Shown: positions 34,829 to 45,604 of the stretch, piece by piece
Numbering within the stretch: position 1 is the stretch's first letter
How the letters are laid out: every line of letters begins with the position of its first letter
Origin: Lepidodermella squamata
Lineage: Eukaryota > Gastrotricha
Direction: 5' to 3'
Length of the DNA stretch: 64,000 nucleotides
Assembly (NCBI GenBank): GCA_047495785.1
Contig: JBLDXI010000031.1
Location: 1,426,001 to 1,490,000, forward strand
Notes under the pieces: generated by a model
Databases searched by the model: none
Told to the model about the DNA's origin: nothing
Seen by the model: the letters and a program-made list of their open reading frames with translations, nothing else
Translations under genes and position numbers: made by a program

Positions 34829-36324
34829 TTAAGAGTATCCATTTTTACGCAGGGTTGACAATATGTCATCGGGCGAGTATGGAAAAAACGGCCCTGGGTA
34901 CGTCCCGAGCTTGTGGGCGAAGAAGTCGAACTCAAACTGCCGCCAAACTGCGATGTAGTGAAAAGATATCGGCCGATCAGAGCAACACTCGTCTCCGAAC
35001 ACGAAGCCGTAACGATCAGCAGCCCGCATCCAAATCGCTTGTTTCAACTCGGGCTGCAGGCTGTCGGCGGCTGAGAGGTAGTGGAAGCGTTGTCGTAGCT
35101 TTGTGTCACGTGACTCTGCTAATTTGACGCCTGCTGTTTCCAGGCATCGACACATGTTAACATCCTCGAACTTCATGGTTCTCGAGTCTGTTGGGCCTGG
35201 GCATTTTTCAGTATCATTTTGGGTAGAGAAGCCATTTTCGATCAGTTGCCGCACTCCTTGGCGGGAGATTACGTAACCAGACCCGCCTCCGACGAAAATT
35301 CGGCCGTGTTTAGTTTCGTAGATGTGTCGACCGGTGTAGATTGGCTCGTTCGGGTTGAAATGAGTGCCTAGGAAGAGTTTCAGGTTCTCCATGAAAACGA
35401 AAGTGTCATCATCGGTTTTCAGGAACCAGTCGAATTCGTCCAGAAGTTGAGGTGTTGCGGCGACCCATTCAAAAGCTGAGCGCACCTAATGAATCATGAA
35501 TAAAAGTAAAGGAGGGAGCTCTAAATAAATGTGCATCATGATTTTAAGATTGTTACAGAAAGATTCACTTCATGACCTTATTCTTTTCTGAATTCTGAAT
35601 TCTGAATGCTAATCCTATTCTTATTCCTATTATTCCAACTCCTATTCCTATTCCTATTCCTATTCATATTCCTATTCCTTTCCCTACTCCTATTCCTATT
35701 CCTATTATTTCTATTCCTATTCCTAGTATTCCTATTCCTATTCCTATTATTTCTATTCCTATTCCTAGTATTCCTATTCCTATTCCTATTATTCCTATTC
35801 CTATTCCTATTCCTATTCCTATTCCTATTCCTATTCCTATTCCTATTCCTATTGAAAAATCATCGATGATTGCTGCAGCTATTCTTTCAATAATCTGCAC
35901 ATGTGATTAAAATTTCAGCTAAAAGCTGACCTTTGGCCATAGTTGGTCGTAGTAAGGATTTGAGCTAAAGTTGCGAGCCCCTAGCTTCCAGTCATCCGCG
36001 TCGCTCACAAACAGCAACCGATCACACTTTCGTCCCCAGGTGTCTCTGACAGGCTCAGCTCGCAGTCTATGGTATCGCTGAGTTGTAACAACCAAACACA
36101 TCACCTTCACCCTTGACATCACCGCAGAATACGCTTCATGGGACAGAGATTGGTCTAAATCAAAGTAAGATGCATTATCTCAGAAAAAATGGATTCGGGC
36201 ACATACCTGACCATTCGAAGATGAGACGTATCAAAAACCCGAGGAGAAATCCAATTGAAACAAGCCCGAAGCTGAGAAGTCCGTATTTCACAGCTAAACT
36301 TACAGGCAACGTAAATACGCGCAT
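34829..36324 (-). CDS. C1GALT1-like beta-1,3-galactosyltransferase (copy 1)
   Basis: Minus-strand exons 36324-36207, 36154-35931 and 35485-34829 encode 332 aa. The first exon gives a short cytoplasmic end and a signal anchor (LLSFGLVSIGFLLGFLIRLI), so the enzyme is a type II Golgi membrane protein. Catalytic GT31 marks: VMCLVVTTQRYH, DTWGRKCDRLLFVSD, FDWFLKTDDDTFVFMENL with the metal-binding DDD, YVISRQGVRQL, FEDVNMCRC, and CCSDRPISFHYI. This matches T-synthase (core 1 synthase), which adds galactose from UDP-Gal to O-linked GalNAc. The second intron contains a 240-bp hexamer microsatellite. It belongs to a same-strand array of five; acceptor specificity cannot be told from sequence. Confidence 0.9.
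35608..35852. repeat. (TTCCTA)n microsatellite
   Basis: About 240 bp of imperfect TTCCTA hexamers with a few CTATTA and TTATTT variants; the last 70 bp or so are nearly pure. It lies in the second intron of the galactosyltransferase gene and is stop-free on both strands, which creates artificial open frames (poly Gly-Ile or poly Leu-Phe). Confidence 0.95.
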
Positions 36325-36507
36325 TACATGTTGGAAGGAGAAAGCATTACCAGCTATTGTTCACATAAAATGCTGCGTTACTACAATCGCAATAACAACA
36401 ACGGGCACAGCCAAGGTCCCTTGGTGCAATCCCCTTGAGTGGGATGCTGAGAAAGTTAAAGGAACAGTAAGATAACGGTATTGGTTCTTGGATTTGAGCC
36501 CAATTAA

Positions 36508-37532
36508 TCACTCGAAAGCATTTCCTCTGCCGAATACCGAGAGCTCATAGGTCGAAAAGTATACGTCAACCATGTGTCGCCACCGTATTTTATGAAAAGA
36601 AACAGCCAGATCAGAGATGCCAGCCTCTAGTCCATATCGATCGTAATACTCCATCCACCGGCTTTCGTTTGAATTCGGTAACAAATGAGAACCAGGTGAT
36701 AGATGATTGAATCTTTGCTGCTTGAAGTGGTCACGTGACTCGACCAACTCAACATCGGCGGCTTTGAAACAACGGCCCATGTTGACGTCTTCAAAAGGCA
36801 TGCTGACGAAATCTTCCGATCCAGGACATTTCTCGGCGTCGTTTTGGATCGAAAATCCTCTTTCAACGAGATCTTTCAGTCCCTGGCGGGATATAACATA
36901 ACCAGGACCTCCGGCGGCGTAAAATTCGTTTCCTGAACCCATAGGATCATAAGCATGGCGACCGATAAAGACAGACTGATCCGGATTATGGTTCATCGCA
37001 AGGAAAAGCTTCAGGTTTTCGATAAACACAAATGTATCATCATCCGCCTTTAGGATCCAGTCGTATTTTTCAAATAAACATTCTTGGTAAACCCATTCAA
37101 AAGCTCCTCGAACCTTGAAAATCGTATTTTAGATTCCCTGGGTAAAAATACAGAATTATGACTCACCTTGGCCCATAATTTGTTGTAAGCAGGTGCTCCG
37201 AAATTTTTAGATCCCAGGCTAGAATCGTCAAAGTCTGAGACAAAAATGAGACCGTCGCATTTACGGCCCCAAGTTTCGTTAACGCTAACAGCTCGAGTGT
37301 AGTGATAGTCTTTAGTCGTGATAACAAGACAAAGCAGCTTGACATCCTTCATCACTTTTCGAAAAATTGCGGCACGGTCGGAAGTTCCAAAGTATCGAGG
37401 AAGAAGACTCGCGACATATTCAGATTCTGAATCAAACTTAGATGATTGAAAAGCCCAGCCGATGAAGATTCCCAATAACAGACAGAACGTGTATGCAAGC
37501 CATTGATTGCTGTTCCAGAAACTAATAAGCAT
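36508..37532 (-). CDS. C1GALT1-like protein with altered catalytic motifs (copy 2)
   Basis: Minus-strand exons 37532-37167 and 37113-36508 encode 323 aa. Signal anchor near the N-terminus (WLAYTFCLLLGIFIGWAF), then LLCLVITTKDYH, ETWGRKCDGLIFVSD, WILKADDDTFVFIENL, YVISRQGLKDL and FEDVNMGRC. The segment that reads CCSD-x-x-(V/I)SFHY in three cluster members (CCSPLSWSFHY in the fifth) is GISDLAVSFHKI here: both vicinal cysteines and the Tyr are gone. The C-terminus is also short (ends GRGNAFE). DDD is intact, so it may still bind UDP-Gal and metal. It could be a divergent or regulatory paralog rather than an active core-1 enzyme. Confidence 0.88.
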
Positions 37533-37591
37533 AAAATTCTATATTGAAAAAGCAATAGAAGTGATTTCATTTAAGTTTTTTATTGTCTAAT

Positions 37592-38614
37592 TTAAAACCG
37601 GTACCCATTCTCGTTTAGTTTAGTAAGAATTGTAGCAAAATCGTAATCTTCCTCAAAATCGCCGTCATACGAGAATATTTTGAGCCTATAAATCAGGTAT
37701 TCCATCTCAGCCATTCGATTCCCTCGAATGTAGTGAAAAGACACTGACATATCGGAACAACAATGCTTCCCATAGACGTAGCCATGCCGATCTCCGGCTG
37801 CCATCCATTTCGCATCATCCTCACTTGGGTATTGCGATTGGCCAGCGTCCCAGTGATGAAATCGCTGCCGACCTCGATCGTCCCTCGAATCGACCAATTT
37901 TACCCCTGATGAAGCTAGACAGCGACCCATGTTTACATCCTCATCATGCCACTGATCTAGATCGGTGATTTGAGGACATTTTTCAGGGTTATCGCGTATT
38001 TTGAAGCCCTTTTCAACTAAAAGTTTCAAAGCTGTTCTTGACAATACGTAACCAGCGCCTCCATCAGCGTAGTAAATTTGCTGGTCCTTAGGAATGACCA
38101 TCCAAGCATCCGACGCATTCGTCTCGATAAAATGCCTCCCGGTATAGATAGGATCGTCAGGGTTGTAATTCGTCCCTAGAAAGAACTTGAGATTCTCAAC
38201 TATGACAAAAGTATCTTCATCAGCTTTGAGGAACCAGTCGTAATCGTCGTACAAAGCTTGGTCGTAAGCCCACTGAAATGAATTTCGAACTTTGGTCCAC
38301 AAAGATCGGTAGTCACTGCTTGCGCTGAAGTTTTTCGCGCCTAGCTCTTCATCGTCTGAATCGCTGACAAAAACTAAGCCATCGCATCGTTTCCCCCATG
38401 TATCCTTCACGTAACTCGCTTGTTGGGCATGGTAATCCTTAGTTGTAGTCACTAAGCACATGAGGCGAACTTTTGCCAGAAGTTCCTGGGCGGCAGGGTC
38501 GACTTTCGAAGCATTTCTCAGCTTTTTTGTGATTGAGTAGCCTAATATAAACCCAATGGCGACTAGGAATATAGGAAAACAACTTTGCCTCAAATTTCTA
38601 CGCATAAAACTCAT
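37592..38614 (-). CDS. C1GALT1-like beta-1,3-galactosyltransferase (copy 3, intronless)
   Basis: Single exon, 340 aa. Type II anchor (SCFPIFLVAIGFILGYSI), RLMCLVTTTKDYH, DTWGKRCDGLVFVSD, WFLKADEDTFVIVENLKFFL, YVLSRTALKLL, HDEDVNMGRC, CCSDMSVSFHYIRG. The metal motif is DED rather than DDD, which keeps the first and third acidic residues of DxD. The phase-0 intron that other members have after WxKV is absent: TKVRNSFQWAYD runs straight through, so the intron was lost or the gene was retrocopied. Confidence 0.92.
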   Translation of the reverse strand: MSFMRRNLRQSCFPIFLVAIGFILGYSITKKLRNASKVDPAAQELLAKVRLMCLVTTTKDYHAQQASYVKDTWGKRCDGLVFVSDSDDEELGAKNFSASSDYRSLWTKVRNSFQWAYDQALYDDYDWFLKADEDTFVIVENLKFFLGTNYNPDDPIYTGRHFIETNASDAWMVIPKDQQIYYADGGAGYVLSRTALKLLVEKGFKIRDNPEKCPQITDLDQWHDEDVNMGRCLASSGVKLVDSRDDRGRQRFHHWDAGQSQYPSEDDAKWMAAGDRHGYVYGKHCCSDMSVSFHYIRGNRMAEMEYLIYRLKIFSYDGDFEEDYDFATILTKLNENGYRF

Positions 38615-38689
38615 TTTTTCAATGAATTGTTAAGATTTACTACGCTTAACACATTTAAGCACAGCACATGCACTGGATATAGGTGCGCG

Positions 38690-39695
38690 TCATTGTTTAT
38701 TGTTAACAATCTTGAGTTTGTTGAGCAAAAAATCCATCTCCAGCATACGGCTTCCTTTGATGTAGTGAAAACTGACTGCTTGATCTGAGCAGCAGGCTTC
38801 TCCCGCGGAATAACCGTGTCTATCTCCAGTTAGCATCCACGTGATGTGATCTCGGCCTGGTTTCAATTGATCTCCAGGCGTTAGGAAGTTGAATCTTTGC
38901 CGTAGAATGCGGTCTCTTGATTCGACCAGGGTCACATTCGCTGTTGCTAAGCAACGACCCATGTTCACATCTTCGTATGGCATGAAATGAGAATCATCAA
39001 GGCCAGGACAGGATTCCATAGAATTAGATCCTTTGAATGCTAAGTCAACCAGGTTTTTCACGCCCTTTCGCGAGATAACATAGCCAGCCCCGCCACTGGC
39101 GTAGAATCGTTTGTTATCCTCCGAGATGGACTGCAAGGGATGAGATGAATTCGTTTCGACAAAATGACGACCAGTGTAAATCGCCGAATCAGGATCGTAT
39201 TGACTAGCTAGGAAGTGCTTCAAGTTCTCGACTATCACGTAAGTGTCATCGTCAGCTTTCAAGAACCAATCGAACTGATCAACCGTTGACGAGTCGTAAA
39301 TCCATTGAAAAGCTGATCTAACCTATAATCAAACTTAGCAATCTGCTTTCGAAGAACTAATAAAACAAAGTACACACCTTAGGCCAGAGATGGGTGTATA
39401 ATGCGCTGCTGCTGAAATTTCTCGCGCCGAGTTTTTGATCGGTGTGATCACTTACAAAGATAAGCCCGTCACATTTTTTACCCCACGTTCGCTTCACGAA
39501 TTGAGCTCTTTCGGAATGAAACTTTCGTGTGGTCAGGACTAAACACATCAAACGGATATTAGGTAGAGATGTTGCAGCAATAGATTGCTCTGATCCGACC
39601 TCTTTGTCATGTTTAGACGAAGAATAACGACCTATTATGTAGCCTGAGGTTAACAATATCAGTGACACAGATAGATTTCGAAGCCCAACATTCAT
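38690..39695 (-). CDS. C1GALT1-like beta-1,3-galactosyltransferase (copy 4)
   Basis: Minus-strand exons 39695-39378 and 39322-38690 encode 316 aa. Signal anchor LSVSLILLTSGYIIGRY, RLMCLVLTTRKFH, RTWGKKCDGLIFVSD, WFLKADDDTYVIVENL (the DDDTY form seen in vertebrate T-synthase), YVISRKGVKNL, YEDVNMGRC, CCSDQAVSFHYIKG. The intron sits after WPKV-coding sequence in phase 0, as in copies 1 and 2. Ends shortly after the last conserved helix (LKIVNNKQ). Likely Golgi O-glycan core-1 synthase or a relative. Confidence 0.92.
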
Positions 39696-40737
39696 ACTCA
39701 ATTCGCTAGTAGAATTGTGAATGAAATTTTAATACCGAGAGAGAGATTGTCGCGTGTATCTTCTCTTAGCACGCTCTCTTAGCTTTTAATAAATTTATTC
39801 TGAAATATTTGCCCCGCTCTAGAACTATAAATTAAAGTCATCTTGCAAGTTGTTCCAACCTCTGCAAACTACATATTTTCTGTGATTTCTAGTTACAGTG
39901 ACTTTGACATAAATACCAAACTATCAACTATCAAGTCTCAACGCAAGCGAGGGCTGGAACCCTGCCTAATCAACATGAATGTGGAACCAAGGCCTATTTC
40001 TGATTTTATTTTACTATTTTACTTTGCGGGCGTCTTCTAACTCTGGGCGAATACCTCAGACGTAGTTGACGTCGTCCGCCATACGTAGTCCGCTGAGCAG
40101 CGTTCGCCCTAGCGTTTGGAGGAATTTAGGAAGACATCCTTAATGGAGTCGACTCCGACGTGAGTTATTATGCCAATTATTTCCGTTTCGAAGTGCAGAT
40201 CGAACAAGGCCCGAAGGCAGTGGGCTTGAATTTCCAACAATTTTCCATCAGAAGAGGGCGCAAGGCAGCGAAGGACAATTGTGTCGAATGAGGGGTTTCA
40301 CCGTTCCATCCATAATTGCCCCACATTTCAAGGATTGTCATTTGCGCCATCTCTGCTCTTCTATTTGCCTCTTAACATCACCCATATTAATTAGAACGCT
40401 ATCTGTAATAGATCATGATAGACTCGTAGTAAAGTTGCAGCTGTATACATATTTTGCAAGCCCTTGATTTTCAAAATGAACTACCGCATCCTACCAACCT
40501 TAACGTTGCGGAGTCAAATATACTTTTAAATGCCGCACTTTCTCGCACCTTGCCTTGTCATGGAATCTTAGGGATAGCGCACTATTTGCATTCTACATAT
40601 CCAAGGGTACGTTTGGATGCAAGGCTGTCTCGCCTACTCATCCAAAGATATATTCAGCTGGTCTGCCGAGCCTATTTAAGCGCAGCCGAGGATAGCTAAG
40701 GTATAAGTTTTGCAGATTGTCATCAAAAATTTCAGAA
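39696..40737. other. Spacer with promoter of the secreted-protein gene
   Basis: No further gene recognised. A TATTTAAG box at 40673-40680 lies about 60 bp before the ATG at 40738 and is a plausible TATA element. Open frames at 39843-40040 and 40279-40467 show no family features. Confidence 0.45.
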
Positions 40738-41172
40738 ATGCTGTCTTCCGCGTTCATTGCTGCTCTGACTCTCGCCTTTGTCGTCGCTGCACCACCTCCC
40801 CCGCCTTCTGAAGATGAGTTTCCCCAACCTTCGTTGCTGCCTATTGATGAAGAGCTTCCACTTCCTCCGCCTATTGACGACGAATTCCAGGGCAGGTATT
40901 CCCCGAATGGCCAGGTTTACGAAGTGAGTGATGCCGAGAGGTGCAGTCTCGCGTGCGAGGAGAGCTTCGAGATGACCTTCTCTTTCTACGAGGAGGATAC
41001 CAAGGTATGTAACTGTTTCTACGACAACCCCGATGATCCGAACGCTCAGCACACATGGTTTGGCGCCATGACTAGTGATGATGCCGAGTGCAAGGGCTTC
41101 TGCGACGTCCAGGACAACGTCCTCCCCCACCACTACAACCCCAATAACTCTTTCTGCGAGTGCCATTATTAA
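40738..41172 (+). CDS. Secreted acidic protein with duplicated C-x3-C-x17-C-x-C module
   Basis: Single exon, 144 aa. The ATG at 40738 starts a clear signal peptide (MLSSAFIAALTLAFVVAA), then a Pro/Glu/Asp-rich spacer. Two cysteine modules follow with identical spacing: CSLAC, 17 residues, CNCFY; and CKGFC, 17 residues, CECHY. The protein ends with that second Tyr. The pattern is faintly like a PAN/apple half-domain, but I do not recognise a family. Expected extracellular, eight cysteines, probably four disulfides. Overlapping minus-strand open frames are shadows of its codon pattern. AATAAA follows at 41230-41235. Confidence 0.85.
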   Translation: MLSSAFIAALTLAFVVAAPPPPPSEDEFPQPSLLPIDEELPLPPPIDDEFQGRYSPNGQVYEVSDAERCSLACEESFEMTFSFYEEDTKVCNCFYDNPDDPNAQHTWFGAMTSDDAECKGFCDVQDNVLPHHYNPNNSFCECHY

Positions 41173-41886
41173 GTTACGACGGGAAGTCACGGGTGGAGGG
41201 TGCATATGAATATTAACCTATAATGCCAAAATAAAGCATAGCATTAACCTTAATCAGACCAAGTCAAAAATCCGTCAGATGCCTACAGTTTCATCGGTGT
41301 AATAACCAAGGGAAACACGGAAAAAACGAATAAAAAGGGATGAGGGATTCTTTTAATTTTTAATTCTTCAATTCAATGCTCGCTCGCTGAATGCTTGCTA
41401 AAACCTGCTTGCCTTCAAACCCAAAATTTTTTGATTCTAAGCCTGATAACCACTCTGCATTTCATATTTACATTGTTTCCTTGTGACAAAAGACATGTGA
41501 ACTGTCATTGGAACGATTTTGGGATTAACAGCTGATTAGGTAGCCCTTGGAATCGATGACAGCTTGGAGGCGGGTTAGCATCGAATCTATCACAGGTTGT
41601 TGATTGTTTCCTTGGGATTTCAGCCAAAAGGCGATTGACCGCTGCCTCCTGATTTTTCTCGAGACGCAATTTCGGTGTCACGATGTGGCAGCAAGTGTAA
41701 CTGTAAAAAGGAAGGGCTGAAGTGCGGACGACCAGATGATCCGCTTTAGGTCTACAATAGTTAGATTGGAAAGTGAGCACTGCAGCGTGGGAGCATTATC
41801 ATTAGGATGAGTTTAAGCCGAATACCTTTACTTCAGCATTGATAATAATAATAATCGAGTGACTTTATTTTGTAAATCTTTTTCTA
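41173..41886. other. Spacer, no gene seen
   Basis: Convergent 3' flanks of the secreted-protein gene and of the fifth galactosyltransferase. An open minus-strand frame at 41505-41780 (VNRLLAEIPRKQSTTCDRF) is unsupported. Confidence 0.35.
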
Positions 41887-43011
41887 CTAAATGTTTGACT
41901 GTACAAACTCTTCGTCCACTTGTGCAGGATTGAATTGCTTCGGCGCATCTGCTTGGCTTGGCGTGCCAGAGCAGAAGTATCCGTTCGCACATAGCCGCTG
42001 TAAAATCGTATCGCCACTCTCCCTAGCCATATCATGCGCCGAGAAAAGCTTCAACTTGTAAATGTAGTAGTACGTTTCCATTTGCATGTAGTCCCTAACA
42101 TAATGGAAAGACCATGAAAGCGGCGAACAGCAAGCTAGACCAGTTTTGAACCCATCCATATCATAATACGTCATCTGATGCGTATAATCATCATTAGGCG
42201 CAATTTCCTCGCCAACAGGTAAGTAATGACCGGTTTGCTCATTAGTTACAGGGTCAATCGGGGACAGCAATCTGACACCAGCTGCCTCCAAACACCGGCC
42301 AGTGTTTAGATCTTCATAAGTCTCTTCTTCATCAACAGCTAACGGACAATTTTCCGGACCGGAGGTGTAACCATCTTCGACTAGCCTAGCCAGCCCAGCT
42401 CTTGAAATCGCGTAGCCAGGGCCTCCAGGGGCGTAACCATCCTCCATACGACGCGTCGGGTCTATGAACCGCCGGCCGAAGTAAACCGGTTCATTCGGGT
42501 CGTGAAAAGCCAGCCAATACTTCAAATTCTCCACAACTAAGAACGTATCATCATCGCATTTCAAGAACCAATCGAAATCGTTCAGATAATTGTCGTAAGC
42601 CCATTTGAAACTGCGCTTGACCTTAGCCCATATTTCGTAGTAGTCGCTCGATGTGTGAAATTTTTTCGCCCCGATTTCTTCGTCGTCTTCATCGCTTACA
42701 AACACCAAACCGTCGCATTTAGCTCCCCAGGTTTCCTTGATGAATTTGCCACTTGTTTCGTGATTTTCCGCCGTAGTCAAGACCAGACACAGGATTCGAA
42801 CACTTTTGATAGTTTGCTGAAAAGCCAGTTCCATTTTCGGGTCAGGATGAGGGATTTTCGAGACTGAAATAGCCGCTTTCATGTCTGCTATCAGGCCTTT
42901 GAATTGGGAGAACAAGTCGCTTTGAGACACGTTGCTTGACCACAAGACTCCAAAAGCGAATCCGCCGAGGAAAAGCGAGCAGCCAGTCATGACTGCTGAT
43001 AAGCGAAGCAT
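41887..43011 (-). CDS. C1GALT1-like beta-1,3-galactosyltransferase (copy 5, intronless)
   Basis: Single exon; the ATG at 43011 gives 374 aa (the frame is open further upstream without an ATG). Anchor GCSLFLGGFAFGVLW, a longer stem of about 60 aa, then RILCLVLTTAENH, ETWGAKCDGLVFVSD, WFLKCDDDTFLVVENL, YAISRAGLARL, YEDLNTGRC, CCSPLSWSFHYV. It has a 30-residue C-terminal extension with extra Cys after the usual NGYF end. EDVN is replaced by EDLN and CCSD by CCSP, making it the most divergent full member of the cluster. Same-strand neighbours suggest tandem duplication. Confidence 0.9.
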   Translation of the reverse strand: MLRLSAVMTGCSLFLGGFAFGVLWSSNVSQSDLFSQFKGLIADMKAAISVSKIPHPDPKMELAFQQTIKSVRILCLVLTTAENHETSGKFIKETWGAKCDGLVFVSDEDDEEIGAKKFHTSSDYYEIWAKVKRSFKWAYDNYLNDFDWFLKCDDDTFLVVENLKYWLAFHDPNEPVYFGRRFIDPTRRMEDGYAPGGPGYAISRAGLARLVEDGYTSGPENCPLAVDEEETYEDLNTGRCLEAAGVRLLSPIDPVTNEQTGHYLPVGEEIAPNDDYTHQMTYYDMDGFKTGLACCSPLSWSFHYVRDYMQMETYYYIYKLKLFSAHDMARESGDTILQRLCANGYFCSGTPSQADAPKQFNPAQVDEEFVQSNI

Positions 43012-43559
43012 GGTTATGTGAGTTATGGTTAGTTTTTTAGTTAGTAGCCTACTAGCTACAACTTCAATCAAATAATTTGAGCAGCTGTCACTTATCTCAT
43101 GAGAAACAACCACTGAGATGACTTAGACCATCACTGACTTCCTCATAACAACATCGCTGCGCTCATCCGTCTACACTTTGGTTCGGTAGATTAAAAAAGT
43201 AATAATATCACCAGCTAGTTGCTGAGGAAGTGTGTAAAACCTATTCTAAAATTAATTCCAGATCATCCCAGTGGGCTCAGGCTGAGCCTAGAATATCTCC
43301 TCATTTCTACGTCTCGAATTTTGCACCTTTTTTACTGGTTTCTATAAATGGACCATCCTGTCTATGTTTGTTATCTAGTTTGTTTTATTATCTGCCGCCT
43401 GCTATCGATCTTCATTTTAGATTATGTCAATACAAAGAACAAACATAAGGCAGCAACAAAACACGTTCCAAAGCTTCGGAGTGGCTGTTGGAGCATCGAT
43501 TTTTTACCTTTCTCCTTTTTGTCAAATCCCATACACAAATTGTCCTTGCCGCAAGGAAC
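43012..43559. other. Divergent spacer between galactosyltransferase copy 5 and channel gene
   Basis: No gene; presumed promoters for both flanking genes. Nothing specific recognised. Confidence 0.35.
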
Positions 43560-44747
43560 ATGTTTTCCTATGAATTAACTCTGATGGCGCTTTCACTGAC
43601 TACTATTAGCCTAGCTCAGGACAATAATCCATTTTCGCCGACTGAATCACGACTAAGGCGATACTTTCACCTTCAATGCGACGTGTTTGAAAGGACGATC
43701 CCGCGCAACTCATACAGCCCGATTGTGGTTGATCTTGAATTTGAACCAATTTATTTTCGTGGGCTGATCGAGCAAACGGAAACCGTCAGCATTACGGCTG
43801 AACTGACACTCTACTGGAGACATCCATGTGTCCAGTGGAATATTTCCGACTGGGATGGTGTCAAATGGTTTTCTATGGACACTTCAACAACGTGGCACCC
43901 GGTCATTCAGCTAATGAACTCTGAAGACGACATGTACTTGCAGAATCTCTTCGAACGCGGCAATGTTCGATACAACTACGATGGCTCAGTATCGTTTCTG
44001 TCGGACGGAACTGTCTCAGCAAAATGTCCTTTAGAGTAGGTCATATCCCAAAACCATTTTTGGTAATCAAGTAATTTTACTTCTAGCTTGCTGAAGTTCC
44101 CGTTCGATGAACAGAATTGTACGTTTAATGTTGAAATGGCCCTGACTTCGAAACACACAAAAATAAACAATTTGGCCTTTGCTATTATGACCGAAGCAGA
44201 GGGTCGGTTCATAACGGAGGTTGACGTTTGGACACTTGAGGGGGTTGAGTACTCTAAACTGCTGATCGCTTACGCTGACGATCCAACGGCTTATTTCGAT
44301 CGTGGAGCGTTCTCACTGCACCTTAAACGCCGTCCTTCGCTTTATGTCATCAACATCTTTCTACCATGCATGTTTCTCACAATTCTCCTAATCGGATGCG
44401 GGTTCCTCCAACCCGACGCTCCCGATAGGCCCACGTTCTGTGGCACTGTGGTCCTAGCTTTCTCGGTTTATCAGTCAATCATCAGCAACATGATACCGAG
44501 CTCGAGTCAAATACCGTACACGCTTCTCTTTGTTGTCTGTCACCAGGCTGCCTCTGTGTTGTGTACATTGTATACCCTAATAGCCAACGAACTTGCAAAA
44601 CGAGCTGCCTTTCAACAGAAAGTAAGAATAGGAGCTTTACGAATGTCCTTAATTCGTTTGGTGGATGCCTTATTCTTCGGCATAACGGCTCTTATTGCAG
44701 TCTCCGTAGATGCGTACATTTTTTGTAAACTGCTATCCATTTTATAA
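43560..44747 (+). CDS. Cys-loop ligand-gated ion channel subunit
   Basis: Exons 43560-44035 and 44087-44747 encode 378 aa. Signal peptide (MFSYELTLMALSLTTISLAQ), beta-rich ligand-binding domain (LYWRHPCVQW; TTWHPVIQL), then the Cys loop: KCPLDLLKFPFDEQNC with 13 residues between cysteines. M1 begins after LKRRPSLYVINIFLPC. In M2 (APDRPTFCGTVVLAFSVYQS), Asp at -1' and Leu at 9' can be aligned with nicotinic-type channels, which would favour cations. M3 and M4 are separated by only about 20 residues. The subunit is therefore unusually small. The ligand is unknown, and the principal-side vicinal cysteines of acetylcholine receptors are not evident. The frame upstream of 43560 has no ATG. AATAAA at 44838-44843. 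Confidence 0.88.
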
Positions 44748-45604
44748 CCATCAAGTACCTATTGAAAGCCTTAGCATAATATGATTATGCGCTTAGATAG
44801 CCGGAGTTTGTCCAAATTTAGAACCTTCATTGAAATCAATAAAATCTTCAGAGCAACGCACACATAAAAGCTCTTAGAGCCAATATCAATTGCGAAGGCC
44901 GATTTCTGGCATTGATTTTATTACAATTGAGAGCGAATATTTTGTCAGTCAAGACTTTTTTCCAATTTGAAAAGCGCAATATTTCAGCCAAGGCGGAAGC
45001 TGGATATGTTCAGGCAATTTTTCAATTGTCTAGAGCTCAACCACCGTAATTCGTAGCGTCGCAGCCGAAATGTCTGCAAATAAAACTGGTCCTGAAGTTT
45101 GTAGAACGGCATGAAACCACCAGGAGTTGTTATATGTAGACATCGAATGATCCACTTCAACTAAATTAAATTAAGCTTCACACTTCGCGACTTTCAGCTA
45201 ATTGTAAATTATAAGCAAAGTCCTCAAATATTGCCGGTGAGTGGCAGCAGAGGATTTCGGGTTTCAGCGCCGTTTAGGGTTTAGGGTGTGAAACTCATGT
45301 CGCAGATTAACGGATATTACTATCTGTGTCAATGTCAATCCCGAATTTCTTTTGATTTTGCAGAAGAAGTACGAAATAAAATTCAGTAACGGCTATGCGT
45401 CATGCTAACTTGAAAAATAAATGGCTGGCGAGTTGGGCCTCGCGCGAGCTACTGCGTATTAAGGGTGCAAAAAATTGAATGATAAATGGAATAAAACACA
45501 AGAAACTTGGCCAGGATTCATTTTGCTTTCTCCAAGCTTCATTCGACTCGTCTTGCTTTTCAAGAAACATTTCAGGTCCGTTCCGTCATAAATTACATGC
45601 GGCT
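44748..45604. other. Spacer upstream of the methyltransferase gene
   Basis: 3' flank of the channel gene and 5' flank of the SABATH gene. A frame in phase with the methyltransferase is open from an ATG at 45479, giving a possible 42-residue extension that lacks family similarity. Confidence 0.4.

Noticed and set aside
35606-35900. Long open frames on both strands (poly Leu/Phe and poly Gly/Ile)
   Set aside because: They are produced by the stop-free TTCCTA hexamer repeat inside an intron.
36113-36475. 120-codon plus-strand frame
   Set aside because: Antisense to the signal-anchor exon of galactosyltransferase copy 1 and lacks any domain.
40732-41205. 157-codon minus-strand frame over the secreted-protein gene
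   Set aside because: It is an antisense shadow of a well-supported gene with a signal peptide.
45268-45283. Telomere-like TTTAGGG repeats
   Set aside because: Only two units occur in unique sequence, which is expected by chance.
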